A DNA stretch of 64,000 nt from an uncultured bacterium (GTDB taxonomy: Bacteria; Bacillota; Clostridia; Lachnospirales; Lachnospiraceae), in the NCBI GenBank assembly GCA_947647735.1, contig CANSLJ010000011.1, positions 1-64,000 on the forward strand, in the 5' to 3' direction. Below are positions 25,918 through 34,399 of this stretch, piece by piece. Every line of letters begins with the position of its first letter. Positions within the stretch are counted from its first letter, which is position 1. A program made the position numbers and the translations under genes. The notes beneath the pieces were generated by a model. It saw only the letters and a list, made by a program, of their open reading frames with translations. It ran no database searches and was not told the DNA's origin.

Positions 25918-27781
25918 ATGTGAGAAAAAATATGATAATGTATATTGGTTTCTGCTGGATGGTTTACGTCCTGATTTTTTACATATAGGTGATAAGAAAA
26001 GTACTGAGCAAAACTTTTTTGATAAGTTATTAGAGCGAGGAACAGTATTTAATAATGTGGTAACAACTGGTGCAGGAACGTTTACTTCTATGCATTCTAT
26101 TTTTACATCATTGCTGCCTTCCTATAATGGAGCGACCGGATGGACAAAGACAGCTTTAAGAAAATTTAACCAGAACATCTTTACGATAGCTGATTATTTT
26201 CAGTTGGGGGGGTATGAAACGTATGTATATGCAGATACAGATGGAGATAAACCGGTACCTTTGTCTGGGTTCAAGATATGGGAGTCTTGCGGTTATAGGA
26301 ATATAATTAAGACAACTAATATGGGAAGGACAGAAAGATATAGGAAATTTATTGAAGAGATAAATAGGAGACAGAGAGGTAAATTTATATATTATCATAC
26401 AGATTTATTGCATGATTTAAATTGTGGATTAGGAGAAGTTTGGAATAGTGAGAAATATGCTGAAAATATTTCTAGAACAGCAGAGGAGTTTGAAACATTA
26501 TTTGCTGATCATCGAATTACAGGGAATGATCTTGTAATTATTTCAGCCGACCATGGTGTTATATTAGATAAAGATTTTTTACAGGATGGAATAAGAAATG
26601 GTGACAGGCAGTATGAAGAGACGGTGATAAGCTTTTTTGCGATAATTGGAAAAGGGATTAAGGCACAAGTTTTATCACAGCCGATTTCTGCATTAGATGA
26701 AGCGCCTACGCTTTTACATATAGCATTAAATCAATCTATGCCGGGACAGGGGGTGGATCGGTATGATTATATGCAAAATGGAGTTTATAGAGAAAGCATA
26801 TTTTTTAGAGAAAAAAACACATATTGTGCGGATAGCAAAGATCAAAGCCCTTTAGAGTCAGATATATTTTATGTTAGAGATGGAAAATGGAAATATGTTT
26901 ATGGAGTAAATGATCCGAGGTGTGAATGGTTGATTGATCTTGAAAATGATGGAGATTATCAGATTAATTTAGTAGATAAATATCCGGAGTTAGTGAAAAA
27001 ATATAAGACGATATTAAAGGAGAGGTTTTCAAAATGTATAGGTTTTCAATATATTTCTAATCTGGGATTTGATAAGAGAGTGTTAGAGAAAAAGTTTTCT
27101 CTTGTGTTGAATGTAGATCAGATATGTAAAGAAACAATGGAATCGCTGTTAGATTTAGGAGGGGCATACCATGAAATAATACTTTATGGAAAAGAGGATG
27201 AGTATCCTGAATATAGGGATAATTATAAAGTGAAGATTGTAGAAAAATCTAATAAGAATAAAATTGACGAATTATGCAGTGGTGAATGGATAGTACTAAT
27301 AAGCGAAAATGGCGAATGGTCTGGATATTTTCTATCAGATTTATATAGGTATATTCAAGGATATGAAGAAGAAACTGTGCGAATTACCAATAAAAATTTC
27401 CTGGCAGTTAAAAAGAAAGATTTAAATAATGCAGAGTGCAAAAAACTGGAAGTAAAAGGAGAAATTAGAACTATTACATACGCATGTAAAGATGATAAAG
27501 GGAAAAGATATATTTTATTTGGGTGCGGTAAAATAGGGAAAAGGGCTCTGGAGTATTTGGGAAAAGAGAATGTTTATTACTTTGTAGATAATAATTTAAC
27601 GACAATAGGGGAAGAAAGATATGGAAAAAAAGTCATAGGTTTTGACGAACTGAAAAGGATATACAATGATTATACTATTGTCATTTCGGTAAGCCCTAAT
27701 ACGAATGCAGCATATGAAATAAAAAAGCAGTTAGAAGAGAGTGAAATTTATGATTATGTAATGTTTGATATAAATAGTTAA
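25910..27781 (+). CDS. Sulfatase-like protein with C-terminal Rossmann-like module
   Basis: 623 residues without signal peptide or membrane segments. The N-terminal alkaline-phosphatase/sulfatase fold begins at once: YWFLLDGLRPDFLHIG (metal Asp near 17), GAGTFTSMHSIFTSLLPSYN (candidate nucleophile Thr/Ser) and IISADHGVILD (Asp-His near 213). The Cys/Ser-x-Pro-x-Arg formylglycine signature of true sulfatases is missing, so phosphate or phosphonate chemistry is more likely. Residues about 532-623 are the locus-wide module, YILFGCGKIGKRALEYLG ... YYFVDNNL. Overlap with the glycerophosphotransferase-like gene suggests joint action. Confidence 0.78.
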   Translation: MIKCEKKYDNVYWFLLDGLRPDFLHIGDKKSTEQNFFDKLLERGTVFNNVVTTGAGTFTSMHSIFTSLLPSYNGATGWTKTALRKFNQNIFTIADYFQLGGYETYVYADTDGDKPVPLSGFKIWESCGYRNIIKTTNMGRTERYRKFIEEINRRQRGKFIYYHTDLLHDLNCGLGEVWNSEKYAENISRTAEEFETLFADHRITGNDLVIISADHGVILDKDFLQDGIRNGDRQYEETVISFFAIIGKGIKAQVLSQPISALDEAPTLLHIALNQSMPGQGVDRYDYMQNGVYRESIFFREKNTYCADSKDQSPLESDIFYVRDGKWKYVYGVNDPRCEWLIDLENDGDYQINLVDKYPELVKKYKTILKERFSKCIGFQYISNLGFDKRVLEKKFSLVLNVDQICKETMESLLDLGGAYHEIILYGKEDEYPEYRDNYKVKIVEKSNKNKIDELCSGEWIVLISENGEWSGYFLSDLYRYIQGYEEETVRITNKNFLAVKKKDLNNAECKKLEVKGEIRTITYACKDDKGKRYILFGCGKIGKRALEYLGKENVYYFVDNNLTTIGEERYGKKVIGFDELKRIYNDYTIVISVSPNTNAAYEIKKQLEESEIYDYVMFDINS

Positions 27782-27821
27782 TAATATTGAAACTGTATTT
27801 TGGGAAATGAGGAGTGTCATT

Positions 27822-29576
27822 GTGGATATAGAAAAAAAATTGGATGCAATAATCGAAAGATATCATATGGCTGAGAAGACATATTTTAAAGACAGCCTTT
27901 CTAAGATAATAAATATGGAGATTAAGAAGGCGACTGAGAAATATGGGAATAAGATTGTTGTTAGAGGGGTGAAATATCACGATGATGGAAAATATCCTTT
28001 ATGCACTTTGATTGAAACAGCAGGAAATATTACTGCTGTCACGGATTTAAATCCCTTTTCTGATATGTTGCGGATTTCATCAGCTAAAGAGGTGGATTTT
28101 TTCTCTGCATCATGGCTTCCTTCTAAGGAGGAATGCGATATCTATCTGATCAATGCGGTGTCAAAAGGAAGAAATATATACTATGAAGTAAAAGAAAAAT
28201 TAGAACAGAAAGGGATACATGTAATAGACTTATATAGAAGCATACGAATAAAATACAGTATTATTGTGGATAGGCCATATGATGACTACAGAAATGAATA
28301 TGACTATACAAATAATTTACTTGGAGATGTAAGAAAGATATATCTTTCAGACAAATCTTTGGAAAATTTGAAGAAGTTATTGGGAACATGTCTTGTAGTG
28401 AGAGATTTTGTATCTTTTTTCAAGTATGCAGGGGAAGAACAGGGGCGGATAGAAAATGAAACAGAGCTGCGGGAATTGAAAAGAGACGTAGAAGATTTTT
28501 TAGAAGAAATAAAAGACGAACTGGATATAAGAAGGGAAAGAATAGGCAGTAAAGATATTGTAGTCCACTGGGTAGATCAAATTAGTTATGCTGAAGGAAA
28601 TTTGCTTCCCAAATTGAGAGAAAGAATGCAAAAAGGATTGGATTTTGCAAGTGCATATACACATACACCGTATACACAGCCTACAGTCAGAATGATTTTC
28701 TGGAAAGAATTTCGAAAGGGGGGGAATGCGGCCAGAAGATATGAAGAAAAAAATATAGAGGACAGTGAATTATACAAAAAAATAACGTCTGCGGGCTATT
28801 CTTTTAAAGTGTGTGGGTATCTCGAGCAAATTTTATATAAAGATTATAGTCAGGATTTTAACAAAGAAAATGTTGCATCGGGAGTGCATTATTTCAGAAT
28901 GCTTAATTCTATTTTGAATTCAGAAAAGCCGGTGGTTGGGATGATACACATTTTAAATGAGACACATGAGCCATATATGTCTCCGGAAGCAGACTGGGAA
29001 AACCGGACATTTGAATTTTATGATTCTTATAGTTCGGCACAAAAGAAGATTGAGATGTCGGCACGGTATATAGATGAAGTAATGGATTTTTATGATAAGC
29101 TCCTAGGGGATGGCATGATCCATATTTATATGAGCGATCATGGAAAATGGGAGGATATTGACAGGCGCAGGTTTAAGGATGAAGCTATGCACACATTGTT
29201 TGGTATAACAAACGCGGGGGTATGTGGAGAGGTTAAGAGACTTTTTTCTTATCAAAATTTTGACAAATTGATGGATTGGATTTTAGAAACAGCGAAACCA
29301 GAAGAAATGTTTTTTAATGATATTCCCATTTATTCTGAAGGATTTAAAACGGTGATACGTGAAAGAGCGGTGGAGCATGAAGAAATCTGTGCGGGATATT
29401 GTGGTTTAAATTTTGCGGAAGAGAAGTATGTTTGTTTGGAAAGTGGTATGGAATATTATTATAAAAAAGCGGATGGGGAATCTCACAATTATATAACTGA
29501 TGATAAATGCAGGGATCGGGTAGAATATTTACGTGCCAGATGTAGTGAATTGAAGAAAACTATCTTGGAAGAGTAA
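27822..29576 (+). CDS. Soluble alkaline-phosphatase-superfamily protein next to the phosphoramidate genes
   Basis: 584 residues with the same layout as the protein at 11210-13024: an N-terminal domain of about 150 residues, a helical linker, then a phosphatase-type fold with HWVDQISYAEG (metal Asp near 251), THTPYTQPTVRMIFW (candidate nucleophile) and IYMSDHGKWED (Asp-His near 438). Apart from these blocks the two are well diverged. No membrane segment is seen. I start at GTG27822, which has GAGGAG 7 nt upstream; ATG27807 lacks a ribosome binding site. Its position directly before the glutamine-kinase-like gene parallels its relative's position before the phosphonate genes. Confidence 0.7.
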   Translation: MDIEKKLDAIIERYHMAEKTYFKDSLSKIINMEIKKATEKYGNKIVVRGVKYHDDGKYPLCTLIETAGNITAVTDLNPFSDMLRISSAKEVDFFSASWLPSKEECDIYLINAVSKGRNIYYEVKEKLEQKGIHVIDLYRSIRIKYSIIVDRPYDDYRNEYDYTNNLLGDVRKIYLSDKSLENLKKLLGTCLVVRDFVSFFKYAGEEQGRIENETELRELKRDVEDFLEEIKDELDIRRERIGSKDIVVHWVDQISYAEGNLLPKLRERMQKGLDFASAYTHTPYTQPTVRMIFWKEFRKGGNAARRYEEKNIEDSELYKKITSAGYSFKVCGYLEQILYKDYSQDFNKENVASGVHYFRMLNSILNSEKPVVGMIHILNETHEPYMSPEADWENRTFEFYDSYSSAQKKIEMSARYIDEVMDFYDKLLGDGMIHIYMSDHGKWEDIDRRRFKDEAMHTLFGITNAGVCGEVKRLFSYQNFDKLMDWILETAKPEEMFFNDIPIYSEGFKTVIRERAVEHEEICAGYCGLNFAEEKYVCLESGMEYYYKKADGESHNYITDDKCRDRVEYLRARCSELKKTILEE

Positions 29577-29636
29577 GTTTAAGAATTTTGGAGTTTGAAT
29601 GAAAAATGTATATATAATTTATGGAAGGCAGGAGCT

Positions 29637-31976
29637 ATGAATTATACAAAGGCAGAAATGCTGCAATATTTAAAAAAGAATATACCGTCATTGCATATTT
29701 TACCTGTTTTTATAGTCAGAAGTGAAAATTTTTTGAAAAATCGTGAAGAAGAAGTAAAACATGTTATGGAATTTTCCAAGGGAGAATTATTGATTGTTCG
29801 GTCTTCCTCTGTTCTGGAAGATACAGAAGGGTACTCAAATGCAGGAAAATTTAAGTCAGTTATTAATGTTCTTCCGGATCAGAAGCATATTGAAGAAGCA
29901 ATTAATGACGTCTATGCATCTTATGGTACAGAGGATGATGAGCAGATTCTGATTCAGCCGATGCTGAAAAATCTAAAGGGATCTGGGGTTGTTTTCACAT
30001 CTGATATTGAGACATTTGCGGGGTACTACACAGTTAATTACAATGTGGGGAGTGATTCATCTGCTGTAACAGGCGGAAGTTCAAACGATCTTAGCACCTT
30101 TATCAGGTATAAAGAAAGTCGGATACCAATAGAAGATAAAGATATGCGGAATTTGTTGGATACCTGTAAGAAGATAGAGATTTTTTTGAATAATGATGCC
30201 CTTGATATAGAGTTTGCAGTTACTAATGATGGAACAGTTTATATTTTACAGGTAAGACCGATTGCCAGAAAAAATAAGAATTTTGAAACGAAAAAAACAG
30301 ATCTGGCATCTACGTTAAAACGTATTTATAAAAAGGCAAAAAAGTTATCACAAAGACATCCATTTTTGCTGGGGAATACTACTTGTTTTGGTGTAATGAC
30401 AGATTGGAACCCGGCAGAGATTTTGGGCGTCAGGCCTAAAAAATTAGCAATATCATTATATAAAGAATTGATAACAGACAGTATCTGGGCACATCAGAGA
30501 TATGATTATGGATATCGGAATCTGACAATGCATCCGTTGATGATTTCATTTTGTGGAGTACCATACATAGATACCAGAATTACTTTTAATTCTTTTGTAC
30601 CTCAAAATTTGAATGAAAGAATAGCAGAGAAATTAGTAGACTATTATCAGAATAAGCTGGCAGAATATCCTAAATATCATGATAAGGTTGAGTTTGAAAT
30701 AGTGTATTCCTGCTATTATCTGGGGCTGCCTCAAAAACTGAAGGAATTGCTTTGTTATGGATTTAACGAAAATGAAATTTCAAGGATAGAGTACTCGCTG
30801 CTGGATTTAACAAATCGTATTATCAATCCTCAAGAAGGTTTGTATAAAAAGGATATAAATAAAATTAAGATACTTGAATCAAATTATGAGACAATACTCC
30901 GCTCTGATATATCTTTAGTAGATAAAATATACTGGCTCATAGAAGAATGCAAAATGTATGGAACATTGCCTTTTGCCGGAGTAGCAAGAGCCGGATTTAT
31001 CGCAGTTCAGTTTTTGCGGTCTTTTGTTGAGACTGGAATTTTAACAAAAAGTGATTATGATTTATATATGAATTCATTGGACACTATAAATAAGAGGATG
31101 AATTCTGATTTAAAAAGATATTTTATGGGAGAAATTACATTTGAAGAATTTATAGATAAGTATGGGCATATTCGTCCCGGGACATACGATATTACTTCCA
31201 AACGTTATGATGAAGCATTTGATGAGTATTTTGATAAAGATTCTTATTTGACAATTGATAATGAACAGTCAGAATATGTCTTTACGGAGAATCAGATGGT
31301 CAGGATTCAGTTTGAACTAGAACAAAATGGTCTCCTTGTAACAGCTGATGAACTGATGTTGTTTATTAAGGAGGCTATAGAGGGGAGAGAATATCTAAAA
31401 TTTATTTTTACAAAAGCGGTGAGCAAAATACTCCAGCTTATCGAGGAACTTGGAAAAAGAGCAGATATTGAGAAAGAAGATATGGCTTATCTGGATATTT
31501 CTGTGGTGAGACATTTATATTCAGATTTATATACAGGAGATATCCGAACTATTTTCGAACAAAACATTCGCAATAATAAAAAACAATATCAAAACGCAGT
31601 ACAGATTAAGCTGCCCAGTATTCTGGTAAAGCCGGAAAATGTGTACTCATTTTATTTGTTGAATGAGGAACCTAATTTTATCACACAGGATAGAGTCATG
31701 TCAGAAGTGATAGTACTGGATGAGGCGAAGGAAAATTCTCCGGAAGGTAAGATTGTGTTTATACAGGCGGCGGATCCAGGATATGATTTTCTGTTTTCAA
31801 AAAACATAGCCGGATTGATCACACAATTTGGCGGGGCAAATTCGCATATGGCTATCAGATGCGCTGAACTTGGGATTCCTGCGGTTATCGGCGCAGGGGA
31901 AAAGAATTATACAGAATGGAAAAAATGGAATAAAATTATGATCGACTGCTTGAATAAAAGCGTGAAAAGGATATAA
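29637..31976 (+). CDS. PEP-synthase-like dikinase, probable L-glutamine kinase (Cj1418 type)
   Basis: 779 residues in the order ATP-grasp, central domain, swivelling phosphohistidine domain. The ATP-binding half has ELLIVRSSSVLEDTEGYSNA, EQILIQPMLKNLKGSGVVF and IEFAVTNDGTVYILQVRPIA. The catalytic His (about residue 737) lies in GGANSHMAIRCAELGIPAVI, close to the C-terminus, with no PEP/pyruvate barrel behind it. PEP synthase is thus excluded; rifampin phosphotransferase and Campylobacter Cj1418 share this order. Cj1418 phosphorylates the side-chain amide of L-glutamine, the first step to capsule phosphoramidate. The next genes match the other three enzymes of that route, which makes glutamine kinase the best call. 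ATG29637 has GGAG close by; the upstream in-frame TTG is less likely. Confidence 0.82.
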   Translation: MNYTKAEMLQYLKKNIPSLHILPVFIVRSENFLKNREEEVKHVMEFSKGELLIVRSSSVLEDTEGYSNAGKFKSVINVLPDQKHIEEAINDVYASYGTEDDEQILIQPMLKNLKGSGVVFTSDIETFAGYYTVNYNVGSDSSAVTGGSSNDLSTFIRYKESRIPIEDKDMRNLLDTCKKIEIFLNNDALDIEFAVTNDGTVYILQVRPIARKNKNFETKKTDLASTLKRIYKKAKKLSQRHPFLLGNTTCFGVMTDWNPAEILGVRPKKLAISLYKELITDSIWAHQRYDYGYRNLTMHPLMISFCGVPYIDTRITFNSFVPQNLNERIAEKLVDYYQNKLAEYPKYHDKVEFEIVYSCYYLGLPQKLKELLCYGFNENEISRIEYSLLDLTNRIINPQEGLYKKDINKIKILESNYETILRSDISLVDKIYWLIEECKMYGTLPFAGVARAGFIAVQFLRSFVETGILTKSDYDLYMNSLDTINKRMNSDLKRYFMGEITFEEFIDKYGHIRPGTYDITSKRYDEAFDEYFDKDSYLTIDNEQSEYVFTENQMVRIQFELEQNGLLVTADELMLFIKEAIEGREYLKFIFTKAVSKILQLIEELGKRADIEKEDMAYLDISVVRHLYSDLYTGDIRTIFEQNIRNNKKQYQNAVQIKLPSILVKPENVYSFYLLNEEPNFITQDRVMSEVIVLDEAKENSPEGKIVFIQAADPGYDFLFSKNIAGLITQFGGANSHMAIRCAELGIPAVIGAGEKNYTEWKKWNKIMIDCLNKSVKRI

Positions 31977-31978
31977 AA

Positions 31979-32512
31979 ATGAAAAAAAATTTTATGATGT
32001 ATCTTATAGGAATAAGTGGAAGTGGAAAAACAACGATCGCTAATGCATTATATGAAAGACTGAAGTCCTTAGAAACGGAAAAAATTCAGGTGATTGACGG
32101 AGACGTTATAAGAAAACAGTTTGGCGATATTTTTGGAAATACATATGAAGAACGGATGAAATGTAACCGCGTAGTACGGGTGGTGGTAAACTATTTGATT
32201 GACAATCAAATATCTGTGATTTTGGCACAAGTAGCGCCATATAAGGAAATGCGCCAGAAGGTTCGAGAGCAGTTTGGTGAACGTTATATTGAAGTGTATG
32301 TGAAATGTTCCTTGGAAGAATGCGCCAGAAGGGATGTAAAAGGATATTATAAGAAGTTTAGAGACGGAGAGATCAGTAATCTCAACGGGGCGAATGATGT
32401 TTACGAGATACCGGATAATTATGATATTTTGGTTGATACAGAGCAGGAAACAGTAGAAGGCTGTGTAGAGAAAATAGTGGATTATTTGAAGGAGAATGGG
32501 TATGTCATATAA
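31979..32512 (+). CDS. APS-kinase-like kinase, probable cytidine diphosphoramidate kinase (Cj1415 type)
   Basis: 177-residue P-loop kinase of the adenylylsulfate kinase family: MMYLIGISGSGKTTIANALY, VIDGDVIRKQFGDIFG, and a partner-binding loop ending NGANDVYEIPDNYDILVDT. There is no ATP sulfurylase or other sulfate gene nearby, which argues against sulfate activation. In C. jejuni the homologue Cj1415 phosphorylates the 3'-OH of cytidine 5'-diphosphoramidate, the analogue of making PAPS from APS. It lies 2 bases behind the glutamine-kinase-like gene. The sugar/polyol kinase alternative remains open. Confidence 0.82.
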   Translation: MKKNFMMYLIGISGSGKTTIANALYERLKSLETEKIQVIDGDVIRKQFGDIFGNTYEERMKCNRVVRVVVNYLIDNQISVILAQVAPYKEMRQKVREQFGERYIEVYVKCSLEECARRDVKGYYKKFRDGEISNLNGANDVYEIPDNYDILVDTEQETVEGCVEKIVDYLKENGYVI

Positions 32513-33050
32513 ATATATTACGGATAATAATTTGTATCATAAACAGAATTATATGTATGCAAAATATGAAGGAGAAGAGTTTCTGGAAGCCTATTTAAAA
32601 TCCAGAGAAGTCAGCAGGGAAGTAATAAAAGATGAAAAAACAAAAGAAAGCGTAGAAGAAAAGAGTGTGGTTCTGCTGGAACTCCAGAAGCTCTATACTG
32701 ATATAAAAAACGGAAATACGAATGTTATCGATTTGATAAATGCTTATGTGAAGTCATTTGAAGTGAGAAAAAGGCTTTATACGGAATATTTGGAATGGAA
32801 ACCGACAGAGGGGGCTTCCTTTGAGGAGTATAAATCATATTTAACATTTTCAGATTGTTTGTTGGAGAGTTATAGGAAGACAAAGTGTTTGAAGTATTAT
32901 AGTTGTCTATTGAAGGTGGATGATATGTTGCTTTCTGTTCAGTCTCTATTGACAGATAGAGAAAGAGAACATTTGTCAGAAATTATCACTGAGGAAGTGA
33001 AAATTTTCGGGGCATTATCAGAGGAATATGGAGTGATGTTGGAGGGATAA
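32502..33050 (+). CDS. Orphan helical protein inside the phosphoramidate cassette
   Basis: 182 residues; family not recognised. The sequence is mostly predicted helix, charged and Tyr-rich (SYKYITDNNLYHKQNYMYAK at the start; YKSYLTFSDCLLESYRKTKC near 115), without membrane segments or a clear catalytic motif. ATG32502 has AAGGAG 7 nt upstream and lies within the end of the kinase gene, so translation is coupled. The position between the kinase and the formyltransferase argues for a role in the same pathway, perhaps as a transfer or binding partner; I cannot say more. Confidence 0.7.
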   Translation: MSYKYITDNNLYHKQNYMYAKYEGEEFLEAYLKSREVSREVIKDEKTKESVEEKSVVLLELQKLYTDIKNGNTNVIDLINAYVKSFEVRKRLYTEYLEWKPTEGASFEEYKSYLTFSDCLLESYRKTKCLKYYSCLLKVDDMLLSVQSLLTDREREHLSEIITEEVKIFGALSEEYGVMLEG

Positions 33051-33051
33051 A

Positions 33052-33783
33052 ATGATACTTAGTGATTTTGCAATGGTTGCCGCGGATACGGCAAGATCAA
33101 AAGCATATATACAGGCGATGATTCGGGAGGAAAAATATCCGGCATTATGTATTATATATTCAGAAGACTGTGAGGGAATGGGGGAACAGGCGAAAATATA
33201 TAAACACAAAGAAGTCCAGACGGATTATTTTGATGTAGATTGTCCGATTATTTTTTCGTTGGAAAAAGCGGGGATACCGTATGTATTAGTGAATAGTAGA
33301 AATATTAATTCAGAACAGATGACGGAAGTAATACGTACTTCTGAAGAAAAGTATCTGATATATTCGGGATATGGTGGAGAGATATTAAAGAAACCATTAT
33401 TTCAGTTAGGGAAAAAATATATACATATTCATGCGGGAATACTTCCGAAATATCGAGGCAGTACCACTTTTTATTATAGTTATCTTCAGGAGGGAAAGGT
33501 AGGAGCAACAGCTATATTTCTGAACGAAAAGATTGACTGTGGAGAAATTATTACACAAAGCGTGTTTGAGGTGCCGCAGAAAATGGTTAATGCGGATTAT
33601 ATATATGAACCATATATTCGATCGCAGGTATTGGTTAATGTATTGAATAAATATATTGAGTGTGGTGGATTTGCGCCAAGGAGCCAGGAGAATGAAAAAG
33701 CAGAAGATTATTTTATTATTCATCCAGTGCTAAAACATTTGGCATTATTGAAAATGGGATATCAGGAAAATTCAGGAGAATAA
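33052..33783 (+). CDS. Formyltransferase-family protein
   Basis: 243 residues of the methionyl-tRNA formyltransferase/sugar N-formyltransferase fold. The key block is YIHIHAGILPKYRGSTTFYY (about 122-141), containing the catalytic His of the HxSLLPxxRG motif in variant form, and the loop EKIDCGEIITQ carries the essential Asp. The protein is short and lacks the tRNA-binding C-terminal domain, so a small amine such as an aminosugar or another precursor amine is the likely substrate, with N10-formyltetrahydrofolate as donor. It starts 1 base after the orphan stops and ends 1 base before the next gene. Confidence 0.8.
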   Translation: MILSDFAMVAADTARSKAYIQAMIREEKYPALCIIYSEDCEGMGEQAKIYKHKEVQTDYFDVDCPIIFSLEKAGIPYVLVNSRNINSEQMTEVIRTSEEKYLIYSGYGGEILKKPLFQLGKKYIHIHAGILPKYRGSTTFYYSYLQEGKVGATAIFLNEKIDCGEIITQSVFEVPQKMVNADYIYEPYIRSQVLVNVLNKYIECGGFAPRSQENEKAEDYFIIHPVLKHLALLKMGYQENSGE

Positions 33784-33784
33784 A

Positions 33785-34399
33785 ATGCAGAAAGTTATAT
33801 ATACGCAGAGAGTGGAAATTGTTGAGAGTTATCAGGAACGCAGAGATTGTGCTGATCAGAGAATAGCAGATTTTATATATGCATGTGGTTTTCTGCCGGT
33901 GCCGGTGCCAAATAAAAATGACATTTTGGAAGAATTTGTTTTACAGTTACAACCGGCCGGGATTATCTTGACAGGTGGAAATAGTTTGGAAAAATATGGA
34001 GGAAATGCGCCGGAAAGGGATAGGACAGACCGAAGGCTGATTGGGATTGCGATAGAAAAGGGCATCCCGCTATATGGGTTTTGCAGGGGGATGCAGTCCA
34101 TACTGGATTACTTTGGAGATGCACTGGTTAGTATAGGTGGACATGTTGCAGTCAGACATAAAGTTTATTGTGAAAATGCGTCAAAAGAAGTAAACAGCTA
34201 TCATACACAGGCATGTGTAGAATTAGGAAAGCAATCAGAATTGAAAGTGATTTCGAGGACGGAGGATGATGTTATAGAAGAAATTTGTCATTCCAAGTTC
34301 TTGATTCATGGTACTATGTGGCATCCGGAGAGAGAGAATCCTTTTCGGGAAACGGATATTGAGTGTGTGAAAGCATTGTTTGGGAGGAAAATTTCATGA
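33785..34399 (+). CDS. Class I amidotransferase-type hydrolase, probable gamma-glutamyl-CDP-amidate hydrolase (Cj1417 type)
   Basis: 204-residue peptidase C26/PuuD-like hydrolase. The nucleophile Cys is in YGFCRGMQSILDYFGD (about residue 100), and the His-Glu pair is in GTMWHPERENPF (about 180). Family members cleave gamma-glutamyl amides. In C. jejuni Cj1417 removes glutamate from CDP-activated phosphoglutamine to release cytidine diphosphoramidate. The flanking kinase and cytidylyltransferase genes fit this role. It overlaps the next gene by ATGA. On its own it could also be a gamma-glutamyl-GABA hydrolase; the context makes that less likely. Confidence 0.83.
   Translation: MQKVIYTQRVEIVESYQERRDCADQRIADFIYACGFLPVPVPNKNDILEEFVLQLQPAGIILTGGNSLEKYGGNAPERDRTDRRLIGIAIEKGIPLYGFCRGMQSILDYFGDALVSIGGHVAVRHKVYCENASKEVNSYHTQACVELGKQSELKVISRTEDDVIEEICHSKFLIHGTMWHPERENPFRETDIECVKALFGRKIS

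Noticed and set aside
25910..27781. A true sulfatase acting outside the cell
   Set aside because: There is no signal peptide and no Cys/Ser-x-Pro-x-Arg formylglycine motif; the fold is shared by many phosphate-acting enzymes.
29637..31976. Classical PEP synthase or pyruvate phosphate dikinase
   Set aside because: The phosphohistidine domain ends the protein and no PEP/pyruvate-binding barrel follows, so central-metabolism dikinase activity is not supported.
31979..32512. Adenylylsulfate kinase for sulfate activation
   Set aside because: There is no ATP sulfurylase, PAPS reductase or sulfotransferase nearby, and the neighbouring genes fit the diphosphoramidate kinase role.
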